Shown: positions 1 to 6,379, numbered from the stretch's first letter. The stretch: DNA of 8,404 nucleotides from Tannerella sp. (GCA_031283915.1 JAITAY010000279.1:1-8404); one strand, 5' to 3'. Numbers and translations are program-made. The notes: generated by a model from the letters alone, not told the origin.

Positions 1-1
1 C

Positions 2-36
2 CTCTTTATGCATAAAACAATATCGCGTGCACTATA
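2..36 (+). repeat. 35-bp direct repeat, copy 1
   Basis: This matches 303-337 at 33 of 35 positions; the differences are T23/C324 and C32/G333. It contains the perfect 12-bp palindrome TTTATGCATAAA at 5-16. The offset between copies is exactly 301 bases. In copy 2 a REP-like element lies immediately upstream; for this copy the equivalent position is outside the window. Confidence 0.85.
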
Positions 37-80
37 AAATCTTCATTCTTTCTTTTTTGTTTGTCTTCTTTGATCTGCTT

Positions 81-202
81 ACGCCGTCCGACTGTCGACA
101 CACGCCATTTTTCTGCCAACACACGCCGTCTGACTGTCTGCTCACGCCGTCTGACTGTCTGCTCACGCCGTCTGACTGTCTGCTCACGCCGTCTGACTGT
201 CT
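81..202 (+). repeat. 21-bp tandem repeat array, about 5.8 copies
   Basis: Units begin at 81, 102, 123, 144, 165 and 186. The copies from 123 onward are identical (three full and one partial) and start ACGCCGTCTGACTGTC. The two leftmost units (81-101 and 102-122) keep the 21-base register but have diverged. Perfect identity in the right-hand copies suggests recent expansion by slippage or unequal recombination, so copy number probably varies between strains. There are no unique spacers, so this is not a CRISPR array. Confidence 0.92.
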
Positions 203-210
203 ACTTACTT

Positions 211-290
211 ACCCGTCAGTTAAAACTGACGGCAATGTGGAGGGAATTGGGCTAAAGCCCTGCGGAGGCTCTGTTGCACTTTATTTTCTA
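211..290 (+). repeat. REP-like two-hairpin element, copy 1
   Basis: The element contains the inverted repeat CCGTCAGTTAAAACTGACGG (213-232), a 16-base spacer, then a second inverted repeat GGGCTAAAGCCC (249-260), followed by TGCGGAGGC and a T-rich tail. Nearly the same order and sequence occur at 4608-4695. Two small hairpins at fixed spacing, dispersed outside genes, is the layout of REP/BIME-type bacterial repeats. Assigning it to that class is inference, since no mobilising transposase is visible in the window. The outer boundaries are approximate. Confidence 0.7.
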
Positions 291-302
291 TCCACTAACC
301 AT

Positions 303-337
303 CTCTTTATGCATAAAACAATACCGCGTGCAGTATA
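303..337 (+). repeat. 35-bp direct repeat, copy 2
   Basis: This is the partner of the repeat at 2-36, with two mismatches. It includes the palindrome TTTATGCATAAA at 306-317. It sits just after the REP-like element, and the 23-bp array starts right at its end. Confidence 0.85.
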
Positions 338-429
338 GCAGTCGACACACGCTAACGCTGGCAGTCGACACGCACTAACGCTGGCAGTCGACACGCGCTA
401 ACGCTGTGCATTGACACACGCTAACCCGG
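338..429 (+). repeat. 23-bp tandem repeat array, about 4 copies
   Basis: Units begin at 338, 361, 384 and about 407. The first three are close variants starting GCAGTCGACAC and ending CTAACGCTG. The fourth keeps the 23-base register but has a one-base insertion, a one-base deletion and substitutions, and a weak fifth copy may follow to about 440. The unit carries the palindrome GTCGAC. The string GTCGACACACGC (341-352) also occurs at 94-105, in a diverged unit of the 21-bp array, so the two arrays may share ancestry. Confidence 0.85.
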
Positions 430-460
430 TACACTGACAGGCCATCATGCTGTAAGCAAA

Positions 461-491
461 AGGCGACTCGCAGGTGTACTGCGAATCGCCT
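461..491 (-). terminator. Probable intrinsic terminator of the enzyme operon
   Basis: The arms are 461-473 and 479-491, 13 bp each, with a 5-base loop. Read on the plus strand there is one C/A mismatch (467 against 485). Read as minus-strand RNA that pair becomes a G-U wobble, so the stem is fully paired only in the direction of the upstream genes. The minus-strand transcript then runs into UUUUGCUU. The hairpin starts about 57 bases past the stop codon of the beta-helix gene. Direction, position and U-rich tail all agree with a terminator, although the U tract is interrupted. Confidence 0.75.
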
Positions 492-547
492 CGATCGCTG
501 GAAGATACGGAACCGGATGACGTTTACGCCTAAGGGACATTTGGGGT

Positions 548-1963
548 TTATTTCCGGGCAGCTCCTTGGTTGTCTTCGGGAGGCAAAGCGCCATACCACG
601 ACGATGGCGGATATGTCCACGATACGGATACGGGCGCCGGGGGAAGCGATTCCGGAGTCAGATCATATCCGGGTTCGTCTGCATATAAAGGCGCTCCCAA
701 GGCATTGTCCGGCGGAAGATATTCATAGACGTGATATTGAAACTGTCCGGTCCGGCTGGGTCTGTTTTTGGCACATTCGAAAAGATTTTCCTTCGCATGG
801 AAATTCCGCTCCCGGAGCGCCTGTTCCACTTCTCCGGGGGAGAACGAAAATCCCATTTCGTAGTCCCAACCCTTATCGCAGATATTGTGATAAATATACA
901 CGTCCCTGAAGTTTTTGGACAGGATATCGATGCTTCCCACGCCTCCGCTGAACCAGCGGGGCGACCCGCATTTATACAGGGTATTGTTATAGATATGAAT
1001 GTCCGAACGCAAACCGTTTTCTCCCCATATACCGAACAGGATGCCTGCGCCTTTCATGTTATAGAGGATATTATGATGAAAACGGATGTTGCGGACTTCC
1101 GAATTTTTTCCTTCCACGCTCACGGCAAATCCCCATGCGCAGTCATGCGCCCTGTTTTCGTACCATTCTACATCTTCCAGCAGGCCGAACCAGGCATCTA
1201 CGTAATAAGCCTGCCGCGGAACATCGTGTACGTAATTGCGGTATATCCGGCCATGGCAACTGACTTCCTTGCAGTCGATACCTTCCTTGTAACAGTGATG
1301 CACGTGATTGAAAGCAATTTCAAAAAAACGCGCTCCGCAAATGGAAATCGCTTCGTGAGGCGCTTCCCCCGGTTTCACGACCTCTTCGTTCCGGCAGTCT
1401 GCGTCATTGGCGCGGGTCACCTCACAGTGGCGTACCCCTACGGAATCGGCATACCATACGCCGATCCCGGAATTGTAGGTGCGGTCGGCGCTGCAACCGC
1501 TCAGTTCGATTCGCCGGGTTTCCGGTCCCCGGACGATGAATCCGGCTGCCCGCGAATGGGTCACACCGATGTTTTCAACCCGTATGAAGGAGACGCCTTC
1601 TACCTGGAAAATCCCCCGCGTAGTCAACGAAAACGGTTTGTCTTCCGCCCCTTCCCTGACAGAAAACACGGCGCTTCCGTCCAATACGGCTTTTTCGCCG
1701 GGCATCGACCTGTATACAATCCATTTCCCTTCCCGGCCACTGCGCCGGGGAGAGAACGGTTCATCCAGCAGGTAATTCCCGTCGCGAAGCGTGACGGTAT
1801 CTCCCGCTACAGCCCTGTCCGACGCCCTGGACAGGCTCCGGAACGGACGCTCCAAAGTCCCCGGAGCGTCGTCGGAGCCATTTACCGAAACAAAATACTC
1901 TTTTGCCTGCATACCGGCGGAAAAGAGAAAAACAAGCATGAGAAAAACAGGTAACGGTTTCAT
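548..1963 (-). CDS. Secreted right-handed parallel beta-helix protein (possible polysaccharide lyase or glycosidase)
   Basis: The protein has 471 residues from the ATG at 1963 to a TAA at 548-550. Residues 1-20 (MKPLPVFLMLVFLFSAGMQA) are a typical signal peptide, with cleavage expected before KEYFV, so it is exported. The mature start, with a VSVNGSDDAPGT stretch followed by a P-F-x-S-L turn and GDTVTLRDGNY, is the usual opening of secreted beta-helix proteins of the pectate-lyase/DUF1565 type. Many short N-rich coils follow (for example YRNYVHDV, IRFHHNILYNM, IHIYNNTLYKC), as expected of a parallel beta-helix over roughly residues 20-440. Acidic residues in conserved-looking turns include D230 (EGIDCKE) and D256 (AYYVDAW), but no catalytic set can be named. 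The start overlaps the upstream rhamnosidase-like gene as ATGA, which suggests translational coupling and a shared substrate. The frame stays open another 119 codons upstream, but that stretch lies inside the other gene and would bury the signal peptide. Alternatives are a polysaccharide lyase, a beta-helix glycoside hydrolase or an epimerase. The fold is confident; the activity is unknown. Confidence 0.88.
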   Translation of the reverse strand: MKPLPVFLMLVFLFSAGMQAKEYFVSVNGSDDAPGTLERPFRSLSRASDRAVAGDTVTLRDGNYLLDEPFSPRRSGREGKWIVYRSMPGEKAVLDGSAVFSVREGAEDKPFSLTTRGIFQVEGVSFIRVENIGVTHSRAAGFIVRGPETRRIELSGCSADRTYNSGIGVWYADSVGVRHCEVTRANDADCRNEEVVKPGEAPHEAISICGARFFEIAFNHVHHCYKEGIDCKEVSCHGRIYRNYVHDVPRQAYYVDAWFGLLEDVEWYENRAHDCAWGFAVSVEGKNSEVRNIRFHHNILYNMKGAGILFGIWGENGLRSDIHIYNNTLYKCGSPRWFSGGVGSIDILSKNFRDVYIYHNICDKGWDYEMGFSFSPGEVEQALRERNFHAKENLFECAKNRPSRTGQFQYHVYEYLPPDNALGAPLYADEPGYDLTPESLPPAPVSVSWTYPPSSWYGALPPEDNQGAARK

Positions 1964-4365
1964 GGGCAATCTATTTTTTGTTCGCCTCCGGTTAATGAAA
2001 TCGGCTGACCCCGCCAGATAAAGGTTCCTTTTAATCCCGGGGGTAACAGGACGGAGCCTTCGATGCCGTTCGCCCCCTTTTTCTTCAAATCCACCGTAAT
2101 GTCGCCTAAGTAATGCGGGTAGGAAGCCTTGATGTATTTGAGCGTACCTAACGCCGGTTCGATGTTGACCGACTTGTATCCCGGTTCGGCAGGAGCAATT
2201 CCTGCCGTCACATGGACGAAAGCGACGGCAGGCCACGCGCTCCAGGGATGACATTCCGAACGCGGTTTGCCCACACGTTCGGGCGTAGTTGTCAGATGCA
2301 ACGGAAGGAGGTTTTTCCATACATCCATGACTTTATCCAGTTGCCGGCCTTCGCCCAGCCGGCGCATTTCGTTGAAATGGCGCCTCCGGAAATAATAGGT
2401 CGGCTTGCTGAGGGTCGTGTCGTCCAGGCAACGGGCAAGCAGTTTTTTCTGCTCCTCCCGGTCGAAAACCTGTGCGGCAATGGCCATGATATTGGTGCGT
2501 TCGTCAAAAAAACGTTTGTCGGGCGTTTCCGCAAAAAGCTGCCTGCCGGCATCCCAGCAGGCGGCGATCACGTCGATTTTTACTTTTTCGGCTTTGCGCC
2601 GGCAGGTTGTTGCGTCTTCCGGCAAACCGATGTAGTCAAACAGGTCGGCGGCGAGCCGTAACGTCGCGGCATAGTGCAACGTGACTGTTGCCGAATTGCC
2701 TTTGGCTGCGCCGGGATAAATGCCTGCTCCTGCAAAATCCGCGTCATCGTACCAGTCGACGAAGTAACCGTCAACCGGCTTCCCGACCAGTCCGTTTTCC
2801 TGCAGGTTGTTTTCAAACCAGTAAAGCGTGGAACGGATACTTTGTACATATTGCTTTACAAATGTCCGGTCGTCACAGTACATCATGAAATCATATAGCA
2901 TGGCCACCCACACCAGCGAGAAGGTCGGAGTAATAAACGTGGATTTTAAAGGATAGCAAGCGGTAATATTCCCGTCCGGCATACGCGAAAAGTCAAACTG
3001 TTCAATCGCATTGCGCAACCAGATGCTTTCGCCGCTCATGTAGAGGTTCACCATGGCATGTACCCATGAATCGCCCACGTACATCATTTGCTCATAATAG
3101 GCGTCGCTCATCAGATTGTCCTGGGTACAGATCGCCGCCGTACGCCAGCATATCCCGTCTATTTTTTCATAATCGGCGTTATCACATTCAAATACGGCAC
3201 GCCGCTGCAATGGAGCAGCCGTGAACCGGTGCACATAATCGCGCAGGACAAGGGCTTCGCCGGCTGTCTCCACCTCGATTTGCACAAACCGGAAGGCTCT
3301 GTACCAGGTGGGAGAAAACCGGAACTCCGGACGACCGTCGGAGACAATGACGTCCCGTACTCCCCGGATATGTTTTCCGGCAATTTCATTGCGATCGCCT
3401 TTGGAACGATCCGGATTGTATAGATTTTCAGCGTAGCGAAGGGTGACAACGGCCTCTTTTCCGCCGGAAAGCGTCAGTTCGGGAAATCCCAGCGTGACCG
3501 TTTCGTAGTCCAACAACAGGAAGGCCTTGGAATGCGGCGGTATGACCGTCGGCTGTTCCCCCCGGATAAATCCGGGCGCGACCGGGACGCCTTCGCTGCG
3601 CATCACACGGCGGAATCGTTGCGCCGACTGCACGACCTGCGGCGTAGTACGCGGTTTCATCAGCCAGAAAAAACCGCCCTCTCCTTCGTTGGAAATATTC
3701 CATATCCATTTGGCCGGCAGCCAGGCGGAATCGTCGAACGACGGGGACGTCCAGTCCTGCGGATAAGCGGCCAGCGTGATGCTGTCGCCCGGATTGGTCG
3801 CATAAAATCCGCCGACAACATCGACGCCGTAAATCCAGTTCACCGGCACGGGCCGGTAAGCCTCGTTCCGGCAGGCTTTCCACGGACTGCCGGCCGTCGT
3901 ATTCACAAGGGATTCGGCCTGCGTTTCTCCCTGCATCATGAATGCCGTACGGATGGACATGATCCCGAAAAACCGGTCAGGCCCCCAGTTGACGACTTCG
4001 GCGGTTATGACGTTATCGCCTGCTTGCAGATAGGGGGCAAGGTCTACCGTCTCGTAACGCCAGTGTCGCCAGTCGGAACCTTGCGGCCCCATCACGGCCA
4101 ACGTCCCGTTGACATACAGTTTGTAACGATTGTCGGCTGAAACGTGAACCACAAAATGCGCGGGCTTCTCCGGCAAGGTAAACGCCCGCCGGAACATAAC
4201 CACGGCATAATCGGCTTCCGCAATGCCGTCGCACGTAACCCATTTTGCATCCCAGCGGGTAACGCCGTACTGAACCTGCGGGTAATTCAATTCCGGTAAC
4301 AGTTGCCCGGCCGCTTCCCCTGCGGCCAGCAAATACATACACAAAACGAAAAGGCATGTTTTCAT
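1960..4365 (-). CDS. Secreted GH78-type alpha-L-rhamnosidase-like glycoside hydrolase
   Basis: The protein has 801 residues from the ATG at 4365, chosen because MKTCLFVLCMYLLAAGEAAG is then a clean N-terminal signal peptide. An ATG at 4386 (adding MESKPCA) has a better-placed AAGGA-like ribosome site and is a real alternative. Roughly residues 25-220 look like a jelly-roll carbohydrate-binding domain (ADNRYKLYVNG...), followed by further beta-sandwich sequence. An (alpha/alpha)6-barrel domain begins around residue 395, and a C-terminal beta-sandwich begins near 710. The segment YYEQMMYVGD followed by FDFSRMPDG and FSLVWVAMLYDFMMY is characteristic of GH78 and related six-hairpin enzymes. By family analogy E425 (in YYEQ) is the candidate general acid, D432 (in VGD) a sugar-binding acid, and E704 (in RSECHPW) a candidate base. 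Where relatives commonly read DCP before the xxEQ motif, this protein reads SDA, so the usual Asp is displaced. It would remove terminal L-rhamnose or a similar sugar from imported or cell-surface glycans. It ends in a 4-base overlap with the beta-helix gene. The family call is strong; the substrate is inferred. Confidence 0.88.
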   Translation of the reverse strand: MKTCLFVLCMYLLAAGEAAGQLLPELNYPQVQYGVTRWDAKWVTCDGIAEADYAVVMFRRAFTLPEKPAHFVVHVSADNRYKLYVNGTLAVMGPQGSDWRHWRYETVDLAPYLQAGDNVITAEVVNWGPDRFFGIMSIRTAFMMQGETQAESLVNTTAGSPWKACRNEAYRPVPVNWIYGVDVVGGFYATNPGDSITLAAYPQDWTSPSFDDSAWLPAKWIWNISNEGEGGFFWLMKPRTTPQVVQSAQRFRRVMRSEGVPVAPGFIRGEQPTVIPPHSKAFLLLDYETVTLGFPELTLSGGKEAVVTLRYAENLYNPDRSKGDRNEIAGKHIRGVRDVIVSDGRPEFRFSPTWYRAFRFVQIEVETAGEALVLRDYVHRFTAAPLQRRAVFECDNADYEKIDGICWRTAAICTQDNLMSDAYYEQMMYVGDSWVHAMVNLYMSGESIWLRNAIEQFDFSRMPDGNITACYPLKSTFITPTFSLVWVAMLYDFMMYCDDRTFVKQYVQSIRSTLYWFENNLQENGLVGKPVDGYFVDWYDDADFAGAGIYPGAAKGNSATVTLHYAATLRLAADLFDYIGLPEDATTCRRKAEKVKIDVIAACWDAGRQLFAETPDKRFFDERTNIMAIAAQVFDREEQKKLLARCLDDTTLSKPTYYFRRRHFNEMRRLGEGRQLDKVMDVWKNLLPLHLTTTPERVGKPRSECHPWSAWPAVAFVHVTAGIAPAEPGYKSVNIEPALGTLKYIKASYPHYLGDITVDLKKKGANGIEGSVLLPPGLKGTFIWRGQPISLTGGEQKIDCP

Positions 4366-4607
4366 GGCACAAGGCTTGCTTTCCATTGACCTTTTCCTTT
4401 TTCCCGTCTTCTCCTCTTCCTGCCGCAGGCGCGAGCGTTCGTCGTATGCCGCCGGCAGTTGCTCTTTTGCCCTGCGTTTTCCAAATACCCTGTCTGCGGT
4501 GATAAACTGCAAGTGTTCCGCATTGCGGAAATGCATCATTTGAAATTGTCCAATCATCCTCTTTTTCTTTATTCATCAAATTCATTCCTGTTTCCCTGCT
4601 CCCCCTT
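4366..4607 (-). other. Leader / intergenic segment upstream of the rhamnosidase-like gene
   Basis: The rhamnosidase-like frame stays open upstream to 4557 without a stop, but the extra 64 residues are highly charged, resemble no known part of the family, and would precede a good signal peptide. A second minus-strand frame is also open across much of this stretch. I read it as untranslated leader. It contains a small stem-loop (TTCCGC/GCGGAA, 4516-4530) and a short neighbouring inverted repeat AAATGcatCATTT (4530-4542). I found no match to the Bacteroides promoter pattern (TAnnTTTG with an upstream TTTG) on the minus strand. Confidence 0.45.
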
Positions 4608-4695
4608 CCCGTCAGTTAAAACTGACGGGAATGAGGAGAATTGGGCTAAAGCCCTGCGGAGGCATGGCCGGAGGTTCGGTTACACTTTTTATTTC
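4608..4695 (+). repeat. REP-like two-hairpin element, copy 2
   Basis: The inverted repeat at 4608-4629 is the same 20-bp palindrome as copy 1, extended by one C-G pair. After a 14-base spacer comes GGGCTAAAGCCC (4643-4654), then TGCGGAGGC and a T-rich stretch (ACACTTTTTATTTC) similar to the end of copy 1. Relative to copy 1 it has about 12 extra bases around a repeated GGAGG, two fewer in the spacer and several substitutions. It lies between susD and the rhamnosidase-like gene, in the same absolute orientation as copy 1. Confidence 0.75.
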
Positions 4696-4720
4696 CCGTC
4701 CCTTGATGAAGGGGGACAGA

Positions 4721-4752
4721 TCAGTTCGGTTCAGGAGGCTGAACCGAACTGA
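4721..4752 (-). terminator. Perfect 14-bp stem-loop downstream of susD
   Basis: The arms TCAGTTCGGTTCAG (4721-4734) and CTGAACCGAACTGA (4739-4752) pair perfectly around the tetraloop GAGG. It begins about 67 bases after the susD stop. There is no T-tract after it on either strand, so it is not a standard intrinsic terminator. It could instead stabilise the 3' end of the susCD mRNA, attenuate transcription into the enzyme genes, or belong to the neighbouring REP-like element, whose tail shares the string GTTCGGTT (4674-4681). A weaker hairpin, CCCTT-GATG-AAGGG, lies at 4700-4713. Confidence 0.45.
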
Positions 4753-4818
4753 CAGGAATCATACATGTGTGACCCATTGAAATGTGCCCTTTCGGGATTT
4801 TGTTTGATACATCCCCGA

Positions 4819-6360
4819 TCAATATCCCGGATTCTGGTTCAAGTTAGGGTTGTCAACCACCTCACGCGAGGGAAGCGGGAAATAAATGTTTTTGTCTTCG
4901 AACTTGCAGCCGGAGTCTAAAGATCCGAAATCGAAGGTTTTCAAATCAATTTCCCCGGCGATATGCCTGCGTCTCAGATCCCACCAGCGATGGCCTTCTT
5001 CAAAGGCCAGCTCAAGACGCCTTTCCCGGAAAATCCATTCCAGCACCGTGGCCGCATTCGATTCCGACACGTCGCGGTCGGCCGGTACGGCAGAGGGCGT
5101 ACCGTCGTCCGTCGAATTTCGCGCTCTTTCACGAACCCGGTTAATCAACCCAATGGCTTCTGCCAGACTGCCCCCGCTGCGAACCAGGGCTTCGGCTTTC
5201 AAAAGCAACACATCGGCATAGCGCAGGATACGGGGATTGTTCATGCTGATACCGTTGCTTCCTCTGACGAATGCCGTGTTTCTGACGTATTTCATCACAT
5301 TGATAGGCGTAGTGGCATCCGGATTGATATTGTACGCTTTGCGAGGATCGCCGTCTTCATACGCATTTTTAATCAAATCGGTGGCCGAATAATGGGAATT
5401 GCCGATCCAACTGGGATCTTGATTAAACATACCTACCCACATTCCGATTTCGCCGATTACGGAAAAAGCATCATTTCCGCCCGCGCCTCCAACGTACGGA
5501 TTGGTGTTGGTGGGCGTATTGTTCGCCTGATATTCAAAAAGCGATTCGTCGTTATTGTTATATGCGACGTCGAAATTCCGGCTGTAAACCGGCGTCAATG
5601 ACAAACCCGCCAGGGCGTTGAAGTCGGCAATAGCGGCCGTAAAATCGGCATTTGATTTATTGACCGTTCCCCGAAATAGCAGGCACTTTCCGCGTAAACC
5701 CAAAGCCGAATTTTTTACCACCCGGCCTTTATACTCGTCCGGCCAGGTTGCCGGCAACAGATTGGCCGCTTCTTCCAAATCCATGATGGCTTGATCCAAT
5801 AATTGTGTTCCCTCGGAATTGGGCGGATACGCTTTGTCGAAGTCCAGAATACGCTCCGTGACTAACGGGGCGGTACCGAATACATTCCAAAGGCAGAAAT
5901 ACATGTAGGCACGCAAAAACAGGGCTTCGCCTTTGTGGTAATTCTTTTGTTCCGGGGATGTAGTGTAGGCGAAATCTCCGTTGGTTTCAATTTTTTGCAA
6001 GACCGTATTGGCGCGTGCGAGCAACTGATAAGCAAACTGGTAATAAAGGTTCAACTGACCATTGGAACCGTTCAGCGCCGTGAAATTCTCGGTGGCATAG
6101 GAGTTGCTTGGCGTCGTCAAATCATCACTGGGCAACAGGGTGACGGGAAAGACATTGTTATTCTGTCCACCTCTGAAAGCATAGAAGAAAGATACTTTCT
6201 GGTAAATGCCAAATACAGCTTGCTGCATTTGTCCTTCATTCTGGAAAAAACCGGCTTCCGTATCCCCAATCGGATCCAGATTAATAGTATCTTCATTGCA
6301 GGAAATCATACCAAACAATAAGACCCCTACCGTGTATTTTATCATCTTATTCATTTTCAT
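4819..6360 (-). CDS. SusD/RagB-family outer-membrane glycan-binding lipoprotein
   Basis: The protein has 513 residues, a usual length for the family. The N-terminus MKMNKMIKYTVGVLLFGMISC is a lipoprotein signal with a lipobox ending at Cys21. The residues after it (NED) are acidic, which fits surface display in Bacteroidota. The helical TPR-like core includes the segments GEALFLRAYMYFCLWNVFG and RYADVLLLKAEALVR. The family's C-terminal signature is present: IFRERRLELAFEEGHRWWDLRR (HRWWD at 457-461) and a tail close to IYFPLPSREVVDNPNLNQNPGY. The protein caps the SusC barrel, binds oligosaccharide at the cell surface and helps deliver it to the transporter. The gene starts 19 bases after the susC stop with an A-rich, SD-poor leader, as is common in this phylum, so the two are almost certainly co-transcribed. 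The exact sugar bound cannot be read from the sequence. An in-frame ATG at 6354 is a minor alternative start. Confidence 0.96.
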   Translation of the reverse strand: MKMNKMIKYTVGVLLFGMISCNEDTINLDPIGDTEAGFFQNEGQMQQAVFGIYQKVSFFYAFRGGQNNNVFPVTLLPSDDLTTPSNSYATENFTALNGSNGQLNLYYQFAYQLLARANTVLQKIETNGDFAYTTSPEQKNYHKGEALFLRAYMYFCLWNVFGTAPLVTERILDFDKAYPPNSEGTQLLDQAIMDLEEAANLLPATWPDEYKGRVVKNSALGLRGKCLLFRGTVNKSNADFTAAIADFNALAGLSLTPVYSRNFDVAYNNNDESLFEYQANNTPTNTNPYVGGAGGNDAFSVIGEIGMWVGMFNQDPSWIGNSHYSATDLIKNAYEDGDPRKAYNINPDATTPINVMKYVRNTAFVRGSNGISMNNPRILRYADVLLLKAEALVRSGGSLAEAIGLINRVRERARNSTDDGTPSAVPADRDVSESNAATVLEWIFRERRLELAFEEGHRWWDLRRRHIAGEIDLKTFDFGSLDSGCKFEDKNIYFPLPSREVVDNPNLNQNPGY

Positions 6361-6379
6361 ATATTGTTTTGATTAGAAA

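Larger units (their letters stand above)
1..547. other. Gene-free, repeat-rich region downstream of the PUL
   Basis: No believable gene lies here on either strand. From left to right the region holds a 35-bp direct repeat (2-36), a 21-bp tandem array (81-202), a REP-like two-hairpin element (about 211-290), the second 35-bp repeat (303-337), a 23-bp tandem array (338-429) and a terminator-like hairpin (461-491). The short open frames crossing it are by-products of the repeats: a 21-bp period gives a 7-residue peptide repeat in whichever frame is open. No transposase, integrase or RNA gene is visible. The repeats start at the window edge, so the block probably continues to the left. Confidence 0.8.

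Noticed and set aside
27..338. Small plus-strand frame with a hydrophobic start and LLTPSDC peptide repeats
   Set aside because: It needs a GTG start, and the peptide repeat is just the 21-bp DNA array read in one frame. It then runs through the REP-like hairpins and the 35-bp repeat.
81..429. Possible CRISPR array
   Set aside because: The repeats are directly joined with no unique spacers, and no cas gene is visible.
81..429. Iteron-type replication origin
   Set aside because: The 21-23 bp tandem units are reminiscent of iterons, but no Rep gene, DnaA boxes or clear AT-rich melting region adjoin them.
731..1954. Long plus-strand open frame (about 407 codons) opposite the beta-helix gene
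   Set aside because: It is wholly antisense to a gene with a signal peptide, a recognisable fold and operon context, and its translation resembles no protein family.
1964..2320. N-terminal extension of the beta-helix protein
   Set aside because: The frame is open but overlaps the rhamnosidase-like gene, gives basic low-information sequence, and would place the signal peptide about 119 residues inside the protein.
3428..3883. 151-codon minus-strand frame inside the rhamnosidase-like gene
   Set aside because: It is an arginine-rich frame shadow of the real coding sequence, with no independent evidence.
4577..4584. Possible -7 promoter box (TGAATTTG on the minus strand)
   Set aside because: It departs from TAnnTTTG at the second base and has no TTTG at the expected upstream distance.
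4013..4585. 190-codon minus-strand frame overlapping the start of the rhamnosidase-like gene
   Set aside because: Most of it is out of frame with a well-supported gene and it shows no recognisable domain.
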